DNA from: Shimia sediminis
Lineage (GTDB): Bacteria > Pseudomonadota > Alphaproteobacteria > Rhodobacterales > Rhodobacteraceae
Assembly: GCF_003990645.1 (NCBI RefSeq)
Contig: NZ_RYZK01000013.1
Span: forward strand, 1 to 64,000
Reading direction: 5' to 3'
DNA length: 64,000 bases
Of this stretch, positions 1 to 8,103 are shown one piece after another. A model generated the notes under the pieces. That model searched no databases and had not been told where the DNA came from. It saw only the letters and a list, made by a program, of their open reading frames with translations. Position 1 is the stretch's first letter; each line of letters starts with the position of its first letter. Both the position numbers and the translations under genes were made by a program.

Positions 1-275
1 GTTGTGCGCCTCAGCGCCGCCGGTGAAGGGGGTTCTAAGGTTTACCCAACATAGCCGCAAGTGCTTTTTTTCGAAAAAATCAAAAAATCTTCACAGAGGC
101 GATTTTCCTTAGAAAAACTGCGATTCTTCGCCTGATTTTCGGGCGATACCCCCTGCCCCGATAGGAAAAACCCCGCCCCGAAACGCTGTTTTTGTGGAAT
201 CGGGGCCGATTCAGGCCCGTTTTGCCCCGAGTCGGGGCCACGACTCGGGCGATTCAGCGGCAATTGCTCCGCGAG
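1..275. other. Intergenic start of window
   Basis: I see no gene I can support here. The first 54 bases are open on the plus strand up to a TAG and could be the last codons of a gene that lies outside the window, but this is too short to judge. A hairpin with arms CCCGAGTC (226-233) and GACTCGGG (242-249) sits 26 bases beyond the stop codon of the minus-strand ABC gene. It has no T-run on either side, so it is at best a weak transcription end. Confidence 0.4.
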
Positions 276-3200
276 TCAGGCGTCTTCCGAGTCGTTTTGC
301 TTTTGCGCCTGCACACCGACGTAGCCCGCCAGCACCTGCATGATCTTAAAGGCGGTGCCCGCATCGTTTTCGACCACGGCCAGGAACTCTTCTTCGCCCA
401 GCCGCAGCGCACGCAAATCCGAGCGCACATACATGTCGAGCGACCGCGGCACCTTGCGGATCAGGGCCAGTTCGCCAACCAGCGTACCGGGGCCGGACAC
501 GGCCAGCACGGTATGGTCCTTGGGGTCATCGGCCGGCAGCGCCATCTCGGCCTCGCCTTCGAGGATAAGATAGGCGCCATCGGTGCCCGCGTCCCCCTGT
601 CGGAAGACATAAGACCCGGCGGGCGCTTCGAACCATTGGGCACCAAAGGCCAGCAGGCGCAGCTGTTTCCGATCCAGTCCCGAGAACAGGTCCGTCGACA
701 CAAGCGCGCGCATCTTCTGACGCAGGTCGGCGCTGGCGGCGTTGTCCTGCGTGCCCTCGCCCTCTTCGCCGCTGTCCTTGATGCGGCCATGCTCGATCTC
801 GATCAGCGTGTCGAACTCTTCCGGTTGCTTGAGGTTGTCCTCGAGGAAGATCAGCACCGCGTCGGGCAGAAGCTCGCGCAGGTTTCGAATGATGCGGCGG
901 TTTTCGTCGCTGTTGTCGCTTCCGAGATAGCCATCCAGGATCAGCACGTCGGGGCGTTTCATCGCCGCGCGGCTGATTGAGAGCGGCCCGGCAAAGGCCG
1001 ACGGCATCCCCACACCGGCCAGCCCCGTGGGCACGGCAAACAGCAACTCGGCCACCTGTTGTTTCAGGTGCTCTTCTTGCAGCACCTGTTCGACCACCTC
1101 GTGCACGGCCTCGCCGCGTCCTGAGGCGTTGGATTGCGTGCCGTAGATCGCGTTCTCCAGCACGCTGAGACCGGGAGCATAGGTGTCTTCGCTCAGCGGT
1201 TTGTAGTGATCCGAGACCCAGCCTTCGATTTTGGTCCGCTGTTTGTGGCGCATGTCGAGGATCATGTTTTTCAGATCATCGGTAAAGGCCGGCCCGATCT
1301 GCTCGGCAGACACTTCGAAGGGCACCGTCAAGAGAGTGACCTTGTCGTCGCGGTCCAGCACATCAAGAGACTGTTCGCGCACTTTGACGGTCAGACCCAC
1401 GAGGTCCTCGAAAATATCCGGGTTCAGACCAAGACGGCGGAACAGCGGGTGTTCAACACCATCAACGCCAAAGGTCTGGTTCAGCATTTCGACCACTTCG
1501 ACCGAGAGCCGCAGCATTCCTTCGGTCAGCCCCAACTCGTCAAGCAGTTCAAGAAAGCTGCCCGCCGAGGTGTTGCGCAGATGCGAGGGGCCATGGCGCG
1601 AGGTCGCAAAGAACAGGTTGGCCGAAACCGGCAGCGCCGGGTTGTATTGCTCTGGATCAAAGCGGTAATAGCCGCCGCCCAGCCCTTCGGCATCAAGCGC
1701 GGCCTTGATCTTGGGGCGCAGTTCCACGATGCGGCGGGCGAGTTCGGGGTGGTTGTCAGGGTCCATGACCTGATCGAGGCCACGGCGGAACATGGCATTG
1801 CCCGACCCCAGCGCGTCCATCAGTTCGACCCACCAGTCGCGCAGGTCTTCTTCGCTGGCCACACCGGCAATGGCGGGATCAACCCAATCGGCGAGGAAGG
1901 AATCCTGGCTGTTGCCGCTGCGCAGGCTTTCATTTTCGCGCTGCGCCTCGCGAGAGATGCGATTTTCGGGGATCTCGTGGATATGCAGCGGCGCGTGACG
2001 CAGTGGCATCAGGAGGTTTTCGCCATAGGTGCCCTCAAAGACATAAGGCGTGACCTCGGCGTAGCCGATGCGCGCGGCGATCACCATCTGGTGCAGTTCA
2101 TTGAGATCCCGCCCCCCCATCACCACCTTGCCCGCAGCAGGCAGCACCTCGCGGGTCAGAAGTTCGGCCAGGGCGCGGCGTTCCTCGGTATCTGCGGCGG
2201 AAATCCCAACGAGGGCATTGTTGGCAATGGTGACGTTGATGTCCTCGAGCACCGAGTCGCCGTTATGGTCGGTGACGGTCACCTGGCGCAGCTCGATGTC
2301 GCCATCAAGATGACCGATCGATTCCGGGGTTCCGTTGAACAGGTCTTCTTCCACCATGCCCTGGGGGTCAAACCGTTCCAGGATCAGATGCCAGCGCAGG
2401 GACATGTCCTGCATGCGGTTGTAGTAGTTCAGCAGTTCTTTCCAAGGAGAGGACAGGTCCTTGTAGGCGGCCAGCGCGGCCACCAGTGCCCCCAGCGAGA
2501 CCTGGCCACGGATCACCAGAAGGCCACCGACCGAGTAGAAAAAGAACGGCGTCAGCTGGCCGATGAAGTTGTTGAGGAACTTCATGAAGAACTTTTTCTT
2601 ATAGATGGTCAGGCGGATATCAAACAGCGTGCCCAACCGGCGGGTGATCTTGGCCAGGCGATAGCGCCAGCCGGCGTTGACGCGCAGCGTGGCCGCCCCG
2701 GTGGCGGTCTCACCAATTTCACCGGCCAGTTCGCGCACCTGTTTGATGCGGTCCTTGTTGTGCAGGTTGATCTGGCGCTGCAGCTTGGGGATGATCCAGG
2801 CCTGAAAGGGGATCAGCGCACAGGCGGCAAGGCCAAACCAGACGCTTTGTGCAAAGAGAAAGAACAGGATGGTGGCCATCTGCCCCGCCTGCAGCACCGG
2901 CAGGCTGATGGCGTCGCCCATGACGCCGCCCATGGGTTCGGCCTCGGAAGTAATCATCGAGACCATTTCCCCCTGCGACGTACGGCGCAGATAGGGCTGT
3001 GGAAACCGCATGATGCGCCCGATCAGCGTATAGCGATAGCGGCGCAACATGCGTTCGGACAGGATGCCCTTCATCGTGTTGATGCGCATCTTGGTCAGGC
3101 CATGGGCCACCACCGACATCAGAAAGGCGCCGCAGAGCACCATCAGGTAGGTCACCTGATCCAGTTCGATGTCGAACCAGTCGAGGTAAACATAGGCCTG

Positions 3201-3347
3201 ATCCGCCGAGATCGCGTCATTGATAATGCGCTTGGGCAGTTCCAGCGTCAGGTACAGGAGTGGAAACAGGCTGGTGGTAATGAGCAGCAGGATGAGCTGA
3301 TCCCGTTTGGAATACTTCCAGATGAAGCTGAAAAGTGAGCGTTCTAT
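276..3347 (-). CDS. ABC transporter-like protein with degenerate ATPase and C-terminal cNMP-binding domain
   Basis: About 1,023 residues from the ATA at 3347. The N-terminal ~350 residues form a type 1 ABC exporter membrane domain, starting with a segment rich in L/I/T/F. An ABC ATPase-like fold follows, but the Walker A region (about 379-389, VGISAADTEER) has no GK[ST], and the signature region (about 784-794, AFAGPLSISRA) is not LSGGQ. A Walker B-like DVLILDG is at about 800. Some 250 extra residues lie between the Q-loop area and the signature. The C-terminus (about 882-1023) is a cyclic nucleotide-binding domain with a phosphate cassette GELALIRKVPRSL near 958. No ATG, GTG or TTG lies between the upstream stop and 3156. 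The first one, GTG at 3155, would delete the first membrane helix. ATA at 3347 follows AGGAAC. Role unknown; probably a cNMP-sensing membrane protein rather than an active pump. Confidence 0.75.
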   Translation of the reverse strand: MERSLFSFIWKYSKRDQLILLLITTSLFPLLYLTLELPKRIINDAISADQAYVYLDWFDIELDQVTYLMVLCGAFLMSVVAHGLTKMRINTMKGILSERMLRRYRYTLIGRIMRFPQPYLRRTSQGEMVSMITSEAEPMGGVMGDAISLPVLQAGQMATILFFLFAQSVWFGLAACALIPFQAWIIPKLQRQINLHNKDRIKQVRELAGEIGETATGAATLRVNAGWRYRLAKITRRLGTLFDIRLTIYKKKFFMKFLNNFIGQLTPFFFYSVGGLLVIRGQVSLGALVAALAAYKDLSSPWKELLNYYNRMQDMSLRWHLILERFDPQGMVEEDLFNGTPESIGHLDGDIELRQVTVTDHNGDSVLEDINVTIANNALVGISAADTEERRALAELLTREVLPAAGKVVMGGRDLNELHQMVIAARIGYAEVTPYVFEGTYGENLLMPLRHAPLHIHEIPENRISREAQRENESLRSGNSQDSFLADWVDPAIAGVASEEDLRDWWVELMDALGSGNAMFRRGLDQVMDPDNHPELARRIVELRPKIKAALDAEGLGGGYYRFDPEQYNPALPVSANLFFATSRHGPSHLRNTSAGSFLELLDELGLTEGMLRLSVEVVEMLNQTFGVDGVEHPLFRRLGLNPDIFEDLVGLTVKVREQSLDVLDRDDKVTLLTVPFEVSAEQIGPAFTDDLKNMILDMRHKQRTKIEGWVSDHYKPLSEDTYAPGLSVLENAIYGTQSNASGRGEAVHEVVEQVLQEEHLKQQVAELLFAVPTGLAGVGMPSAFAGPLSISRAAMKRPDVLILDGYLGSDNSDENRRIIRNLRELLPDAVLIFLEDNLKQPEEFDTLIEIEHGRIKDSGEEGEGTQDNAASADLRQKMRALVSTDLFSGLDRKQLRLLAFGAQWFEAPAGSYVFRQGDAGTDGAYLILEGEAEMALPADDPKDHTVLAVSGPGTLVGELALIRKVPRSLDMYVRSDLRALRLGEEEFLAVVENDAGTAFKIMQVLAGYVGVQAQKQNDSEDA

Positions 3348-3522
3348 GGGACCGTTCCTGTTCTTCTTTTTTGCCCCGAAACCGAGGCGTCACCGCGTCT
3401 TTGCGATGCTAACAACCAATTGACGTTGGGATCAAGCACCACAAATGGGTGCAATCGCATTTGCCAGACGTGAAATCGAGAGCTAAGGTTTCATATAAGG
3501 ATTGTTATGAGGCCAGGGGTGT

Positions 3523-3909
3523 ATGGATCTGACAGTTAAGATTTTGGTGCTGGTTGGACTGTTGCAGGTCAAACACCTGCTGGCGGATTTCTATTTCCAG
3601 ACACTGTGGATGCTGACCGGACGGGACCAGTACCTGCACCTGGGCCGGACGGCACATGCCGGGTTGCATTCGATCCTGTCGGTGATTGTCTTTGCCCTGT
3701 TCGGCACGCCAGCGACCTGGCTGTTGATCCTGTTTGTTCTCGAATTCGTCATCCACTTTCACGTCGACTTTTGGAAGGCGCGGGAAAACGTGGTCAAGGA
3801 ACTGACCCCCACGGACGCCAAGTTCTGGCGGGCCATGGGGTTGGATCAGTGCATTCACCACCTGACCAACCTGTTCATGGTCTGGCTTTGGGTGGCCTAC
3901 GTCGCCTGA
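3523..3909 (+). CDS. DUF3307 family membrane protein
   Basis: 128 residues, with ATG just after AGGGG. The protein is mostly hydrophobic with conserved polar and His residues inside the helices (KHLLADFYFQ near the N-terminus, HAGLHS, HFHVDFWK, LDQCIHHLTN). This pattern matches DUF3307, a family of small integral membrane proteins of unknown function common in Proteobacteria. It is complete for the family. It reads toward the MaoC gene, and the two 3' ends overlap by 13 bases. No function is claimed. Confidence 0.75.
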   Translation: MDLTVKILVLVGLLQVKHLLADFYFQTLWMLTGRDQYLHLGRTAHAGLHSILSVIVFALFGTPATWLLILFVLEFVIHFHVDFWKARENVVKELTPTDAKFWRAMGLDQCIHHLTNLFMVWLWVAYVA

Positions 3910-4715
3910 TCGGGCGGCGCCATCTCAAGATCGGCAATCGCGGCGATGATCCTGTCGGCGCGCAGGACAAAGACCCGCACGGTCTTGGCACGCCCGCCAT
4001 CATCCATGGCGCGGGTCAGGACCCCATACTCCAGCACCTCTCCGATGGCGACCGGGGCCATGAAGCGCAGTTTCATCTGACGCAGCACGACCGTCGGCAG
4101 GGTTGCGGTCAAAACCGGCTCGATCACCCCGGCGACAAACATGCCCGGCACCACCGCCCCCGGCAGCCCGACGGCCCGGGCCGCGGCATCGCTGACGTGG
4201 ATCGGATTGGGATCGCGCGCCAGGCTGAGGTAGGCCGCAACCGCCGCGCGGTCAAAGGGCTGTGACTGTCGCCATATGACGTCGCCCTTGTCCATATGCG
4301 GCGGAAACTGGCTGCCTTTGAAGCGGGCCATTTCCTCTGGCGTCACCGAGCGCAGGCGGGTCTGCATCTGGCCACGCGGGGTCTGATCCCCGTCGATCAG
4401 GGCAAAGTCGAAAACGCGCGCCATCCCCTTTTCGTTCAAGGCGGCCTGAATGGTCAGAGGGGTTTCGGGGGAAAGACCCGTAACCCGTTGAAAATTTTGG
4501 CTTTCATGCACCATTCCCATGCCATGGGACGGTGTCATGAGGGCGGCGTATTCGGCAAGAGCGGGATGTCCCAGCAACAGCGCGGGCGCAATCGCGGGGG
4601 GCAGTTGCCCGAGGGACCCCGTGTCAGCCATCCCCACAAGGCAGGTCGCCAAGGCGGCGGTTTCCGCGGCGGGCAACCCGGTCGGGATGGACACCGTGCC
4701 GGGAAGGTCAGCCAT
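3897..4715 (-). CDS. MaoC-like (hotdog) dehydratase, ACP/CoA-linked
   Basis: 272 residues from the ATG at 4715, which overlaps the ketosynthase stop by 8 bases; a TTG at 4727 is a less likely start. The C-terminal half is a single-hotdog MaoC domain with the hydratase motif DPNPIHVSDAAARAVGLPG followed by VVPGM, where D and H are the expected catalytic pair. The N-terminal half looks like a second, decayed hotdog domain, as in double-hotdog hydratases. It is the last gene of the ACP-ketosynthase-MaoC operon, so it most likely dehydrates or hydrates the 3-hydroxyacyl chain built on that ACP. Whether it works on ACP or CoA thioesters cannot be told from sequence. Confidence 0.8.
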   Translation of the reverse strand: MADLPGTVSIPTGLPAAETAALATCLVGMADTGSLGQLPPAIAPALLLGHPALAEYAALMTPSHGMGMVHESQNFQRVTGLSPETPLTIQAALNEKGMARVFDFALIDGDQTPRGQMQTRLRSVTPEEMARFKGSQFPPHMDKGDVIWRQSQPFDRAAVAAYLSLARDPNPIHVSDAAARAVGLPGAVVPGMFVAGVIEPVLTATLPTVVLRQMKLRFMAPVAIGEVLEYGVLTRAMDDGGRAKTVRVFVLRADRIIAAIADLEMAPPDQAT

Positions 4716-5919
4716 CAAAGCGGGCAAAGATCAGCGAGGCATTGATCCCGCCAAAGGCCAGCGAGTTCGACATCACCGCCCCGGTGTCAATCGGGCGCGC
4801 GGTGTTGGCAACGGGGTCCAGGTTCACCTTGGGGTCGACCTCGTTGAAATTGATCGTGGGCGGTGCCATCTGGTGGCGCAGGGCTTTGATCGTCACCACC
4901 GCCTCGATCGCGCCAGCAGCCCCAAGGGCATGGCCGTGGATGGGCTTGGTCGACGAAACTTCGACGCCGTCCAGAGTATCGCCAAACACAGCGCGCAGGG
5001 CGCCAACCTCGGTCACGTCGTTGGCGACGGTGCCGGTGCCGTGGGCGTTGACATAGCCAACCGCCGATGGGTCAAGCCCGGCGTCTTGCAGTGCCAGGGT
5101 CATACAGGCCGAGGCGCGCTGCGGGTCGGGGCGCAACAGATCGCCGGCATCCGAGTTGGTGCCATAGCCAACCACCTCGCACAGGATTTCGGCGCCGCGG
5201 GCCCGGGCACTTTCCAGCGTCTCCATCACAAGGATCCCGGCCCCCTCGCCCAGGGTCATGCCGTTGCGATCCTTGGAAAAGGGGCGGTTCTTGTCCGCGG
5301 TCATCACCCGCAGCAGCTCCCAGACGCGGAAAACCCCGCCCACCAGACAGGCCTCGGAGCCGCCCGCGAGACAGCGCTGCATCGCGCCGGATTTCAGCAT
5401 TTGATAAGCCAAACCAATGGCTTGGCTGCCTGACGAACAGGCGGTCGAGGGCGTATAGATCGGCCCCGTGGCGCCGAATTCCATCGACACCCAAGAGGCC
5501 GAAGCGTTCATCATGATCTTGGGCACGGCCATGGGATCAAGGCGCATCTTGCGGTCAACGGCAAAGGTGAAATAGTTGTCGTCCAGGGTCTTGGCACCGC
5601 CAAAACCAGACCCCACAACCACCCCGCAGGCATCGCCAAAATCACCCTCACCCAAACCGGCCTGGGCCACCGCCTGTTCTGCCGCGGTGACCGCGTAGAC
5701 CGCAACCGGGTCACGCATGCGGTGCTTCAGCGCTTCGGAAAGGTCGCTAAGTGTTTGATCTGAAAGGGATGCGGCGGTTCCGACGCGTTGGTTTTCGATA
5801 GCCGGAAAATCCACCGGGCGCACGCCCGAGTCGCCGTTGACAGCGCCGGACCACAGCGCCGGGACGCCCAGCCCACAGGCCGAGACGGCGCCCATGCCTG
5901 TCACGACGACACGATTCAC
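4708..5919 (-). CDS. Beta-ketoacyl-ACP synthase, FabF/KAS II type
   Basis: 403 residues. The thiolase-fold condensing enzyme has its nucleophile Cys161 in STACSSGSQA, His293 in NAHGTGT, Lys325/His330 in TKPIHGHALGAAGA, and the C-terminal glycine loop SLAFGGINAS. All catalytic residues are present, so it should decarboxylate malonyl-ACP and elongate an acyl chain. The start is GTG at 5919, overlapping the ACP stop (GTGA), which suggests translational coupling. It lacks the usual housekeeping fab neighbours and sits instead with its own ACP and a MaoC protein, so a specialised acyl chain is more likely than bulk fatty acid synthesis. Confidence 0.9.
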   Translation of the reverse strand: MNRVVVTGMGAVSACGLGVPALWSGAVNGDSGVRPVDFPAIENQRVGTAASLSDQTLSDLSEALKHRMRDPVAVYAVTAAEQAVAQAGLGEGDFGDACGVVVGSGFGGAKTLDDNYFTFAVDRKMRLDPMAVPKIMMNASASWVSMEFGATGPIYTPSTACSSGSQAIGLAYQMLKSGAMQRCLAGGSEACLVGGVFRVWELLRVMTADKNRPFSKDRNGMTLGEGAGILVMETLESARARGAEILCEVVGYGTNSDAGDLLRPDPQRASACMTLALQDAGLDPSAVGYVNAHGTGTVANDVTEVGALRAVFGDTLDGVEVSSTKPIHGHALGAAGAIEAVVTIKALRHQMAPPTINFNEVDPKVNLDPVANTARPIDTGAVMSNSLAFGGINASLIFARFDG

Positions 5920-6188
5920 GCTTGGGCTTCTTTCTGGTGCTCTTCGATTTTGGTCTGCGCCAGCGTCAGCAAATCCTGCACGGTTTCGACATCCGTCAGC
6001 TCGTTATCGACCGAGATATAGACCCCGTACTCTTCCTCTAAGGCCATGAGAATCATAACAAAATCCGCCGATTGGATGTCCAGATCCTCGAGCCTGCTTT
6101 CGGGCTTGATCTCGGAGAGATCGACCATGCCCTCGCGCGCCACAAGCTCAAGCAGTTCCTGGGATAGATCGGTTTTTTCGCTCGCCAT
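5916..6188 (-). CDS. Acyl carrier protein
   Basis: 90 residues from the ATG at 6188, which follows GAGGA at good spacing. An upstream in-frame start at 6239 is less likely. The protein is acidic with the four-helix ACP pattern. The phosphopantetheine serine is Ser40 in DLDIQSADFVMIL, a variant of the usual DSLD motif, so it resembles specialised ACPs more than housekeeping AcpP. It heads the operon, is coupled to the ketosynthase by a 4-base overlap, and should carry the growing acyl chain for it and the MaoC protein. Confidence 0.9.
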   Translation of the reverse strand: MASEKTDLSQELLELVAREGMVDLSEIKPESRLEDLDIQSADFVMILMALEEEYGVYISVDNELTDVETVQDLLTLAQTKIEEHQKEAQA

Positions 6189-6243
6189 ACTGTCCTCGTC
6201 AAAAGATGCAACGTGCCGCTGCGCGGTTTGTTTTCCCAAGTCT

Positions 6244-6266
6244 AAAAGGCATCGCCGAAAGATGCC
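6244..6266 (-). terminator. Probable terminator of the rhodanese gene
   Basis: On the minus strand GGCATC (6266-6261) and GATGCC (6253-6248) form a stem with a short loop, followed by TTTT. It lies between the rhodanese stop at 6318 and the ACP start at 6188, so it would separate the two transcripts. A second small dyad, CTCTGC/GCAGAG, lies just upstream. Confidence 0.45.
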
Positions 6267-6317
6267 AGTGCCAACCTCTGCAAAGCAGAGTAACCCCGTG
6301 GGATCGTTGGCTTTATC

Positions 6318-6710
6318 CTACATGCCGGGATCAACAGGCTCGGACGATGGGCCGCCAGCCTCTTTCCAGTCCTTGAACCCGCCAAGGTTATAGACCTCGG
6401 CATATCCCATATCTTTCAACAGCTTACCGGCCAGCGCCGCGCGCCCTCCGCTGGCGCAATGCAGGATCACCGGGCGATCGAACTGCAATTCGGCGTCGTG
6501 AAACGGGGTTGCCGGATCGGCACGGAATTCCAGCATGCCACGCGGCACATGGTGGCTGCCGTTGGCGCGCCCGTGCAGTTCCAGTTCGGGGGCATCACGG
6601 ATGTCGAGCAGCAACGCGCCCTCGGCCATCTTGGCCATGGCATCTTTGGTCGAGATTTTTGGGACGACGGCTTGGGCAGCTTCCAAAAGCTGGGCGGCGG
6701 TGACGGGCAT
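6318..6710 (-). CDS. Rhodanese-like domain protein
   Basis: 130 residues and a single rhodanese domain. The catalytic Cys85 lies in the loop HCASGGRA, and there is the typical LLLDIRDAPEL start and YNLGGFKDWKEAGGP end. There is no signal peptide, so it is cytoplasmic. It probably moves sulfane sulfur or takes part in redox or cyanide handling; the acceptor is unknown. ATG at 6710 follows AGGAGA at normal spacing. Its own terminator separates it from the ACP operon downstream. The gene diverges from the Phd-like gene. Confidence 0.85.
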   Translation of the reverse strand: MPVTAAQLLEAAQAVVPKISTKDAMAKMAEGALLLDIRDAPELELHGRANGSHHVPRGMLEFRADPATPFHDAELQFDRPVILHCASGGRAALAGKLLKDMGYAEVYNLGGFKDWKEAGGPSSEPVDPGM

Positions 6711-6812
6711 CGGGGTCTCCTGTTGCGTTGGTTTTGACGCAGGTTAGGCGGCGTATGTCCGGATGAAAAGAGGCTTTGGCAAATGAGGGGCCGCACGGTG
6801 CAAAAGGGGCGA

Positions 6813-6865
6813 TTTAACCATGTTGTACAACATTTTTTCCACCGTTTAACCAAGTTGTACAACAT
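6813..6865. promoter_or_regulatory. Two palindromic operator sites before the Phd-like gene
   Basis: Two near-identical 21-base direct repeats start at 6813 and 6845. Each is TTTAACCA followed by a dyad: ATGTTGTACAACAT (6820-6833, perfect) and GTTGTACAAC (6854-6863). The 32-base spacing is about three helical turns, so two dimers would bind the same face. The second site ends 10 bases before the ATG at 6875. This is the classic layout for autorepression by a Phd/YefM-type antitoxin. The regulator is inferred from position only. Confidence 0.75.
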
Positions 6866-6874
6866 GGAGATTTC

Positions 6875-7294
6875 ATGAAACTGACGATTCACCAGGCCAG
6901 ATCCTGCCTCGGCAGGTTGTGCACCCAGGTCCAGGACCCGCGCGAGATTGTTGTCCTGACACGCTATCAACATCCGGTCGCCGCGCTGGTCTCGGTCGCC
7001 GAGTTGCGGCGGCTTTTGAACCTGCAGGAGACCGAGGAGTTGGGGCCGCGCCATCCCTTGAGCGGGCGGCGCGGCGGATCGCAGCTGCCGGGCTTTGTGC
7101 CGGGGGTGGATGGCACCCCGGTGACCCCGGCCGAAGCGGCGCAGCAGATGCAGGAGATCCAGATGACCCGCAAGGCCGAGCGCGAGGTGCTGGCCGCGGG
7201 CGGGTTGGCGCCGGTGGAAGGCGGAGAGTTGCAGGTCCGCCAGAGATGGTTGCGGCCAGTCGGATGGCTGGCCCGGATGTGGCGCGACCGCTAG
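6875..7294 (+). CDS. Phd/YefM-type antitoxin-like DNA-binding protein, no toxin partner
   Basis: 139 residues. The first ~55 (MKLTIHQARSCLGRLCTQVQ ... PVAALVSVAELRRLL) match the Phd/YefM fold: a short beta-strand, the helix HQARSCLGRL and the strand EIVVLTRYQHPVAALV. The rest is not the usual toxin-binding tail but a longer basic region with PGFVPGVDGTPVTPAEAAQQM and a W/R-rich end. No RelE/Doc/PIN-like gene follows: the next gene is a convergent YkgJ protein overlapping by 4 bases. Two palindromic operators precede it, so it is probably a self-regulated repressor that may have lost, or never had, a toxin. Confidence 0.7.
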   Translation: MKLTIHQARSCLGRLCTQVQDPREIVVLTRYQHPVAALVSVAELRRLLNLQETEELGPRHPLSGRRGGSQLPGFVPGVDGTPVTPAEAAQQMQEIQMTRKAEREVLAAGGLAPVEGGELQVRQRWLRPVGWLARMWRDR

Positions 7295-7809
7295 GTGCCG
7301 CCCCTGAATTTGGAGAGCAGATGCTTGCGCACCAGACGGTCATACCGGTCGCGCTGAATGAGCGCGCGCGAGGCGGCAAATTCGTTGACTTGGTCAGCGG
7401 CGTCCTTGCGCATGGCCTTCAGACGCCGGAACACCTGTCCGATACGGGGGGCAGCGTCCTCTTGTGCCGGCTGACCCATGGCCTGTGCCGCCAGAGTCAG
7501 GGCGCTTGTCTGCGCGGTCTTGATCTCGGCAATGATCTGCACCGCCGTGTCCTCGGCGATCTCATCCGCCTCGACCCGTTTGGAAAGCTTGCAGTGGAAC
7601 GTGCGACAGGTTCTGGGGCGGAGATCATAGACGGTGCATCCCCCATCCGCCGCAAGACAGGAACACGGTTGGCGCATGCGCAGATTGCCGTCGCGCAGGA
7701 AGATATCGACGTCATCGGGCAACAGCGCCTGTTCGGCTTCGCTCACCGGGACGCGGGAGAACAATGAACCGTTGCAGCAGAGGTTACAGGTCACGCACAA
7801 GTTGGACAT
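7291..7809 (-). CDS. YkgJ-family cysteine-cluster protein
   Basis: 172 residues from the ATG at 7809. The N-terminus holds the family's cysteine cluster, CVTCNLCCNGSLF, with further cysteines in QPCSCLAADGGCTVYDLRPRTCRTFHC. These probably bind zinc or an iron-sulfur cluster. The remaining ~90 residues are helical and charged. Family function is poorly known. An upstream in-frame extension to 7902 lacks family similarity and is not used. Its 3' end overlaps that of the Phd-like gene by 4 bases. Confidence 0.8.
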   Translation of the reverse strand: MSNLCVTCNLCCNGSLFSRVPVSEAEQALLPDDVDIFLRDGNLRMRQPCSCLAADGGCTVYDLRPRTCRTFHCKLSKRVEADEIAEDTAVQIIAEIKTAQTSALTLAAQAMGQPAQEDAAPRIGQVFRRLKAMRKDAADQVNEFAASRALIQRDRYDRLVRKHLLSKFRGGT

Positions 7810-7909
7810 GCCAGGCACCCTAGCGCGAGAGGCCGGGTTTGACAGGGAAAATGCGGGAGGCCGGCCCGGTTTTTGGTCACAGATGTTGTGGTGAATACAC
7901 AACAGGCCA

Positions 7910-8103
7910 CAGAATCCGGCGTGCGGGCCAATATTTAGTTGATATGATCATGACCCGCCGCTAGCACCGAGATCACAGGTGCATAGACGCGGTATGCAAG
8001 ACTGACGTACGGGGCTGATCTGCGGGTAGGCAGGTCGGCCCCGACTCATTTCTTTGGCAGGCTCGGTCTGGCAGGCTGGGTCTGGCAGGCAGGTGGCGGG
8101 CGC
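7910..8103. other. Non-coding stretch
   Basis: No open frame here resembles a protein. Bases 7976-7993 read almost the same as 8167-8184 (16 of 18 identical, CAGGTGC..AGACGCGGT), so part of the candidate RNA region is duplicated here. Short tandem copies of a GGCAGGCT-like unit occur around 8055-8095. Nothing else is recognised. Confidence 0.4.

Noticed and set aside
1-54. End of a plus-strand gene at the left edge
   Set aside because: Only 17 codons before TAG; too little to tell coding from non-coding.
42-263. 73-codon minus-strand frame at the window start
   Set aside because: No domain, no ribosome site, and it overlaps the hairpin after the ABC gene.
1134-3338. Long plus-strand open frame opposite the ABC/cNMP gene
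   Set aside because: It is antisense to a gene with clear domains and its translation is low-complexity H/Q/R/G-rich sequence, typical of shadows in GC-rich DNA.
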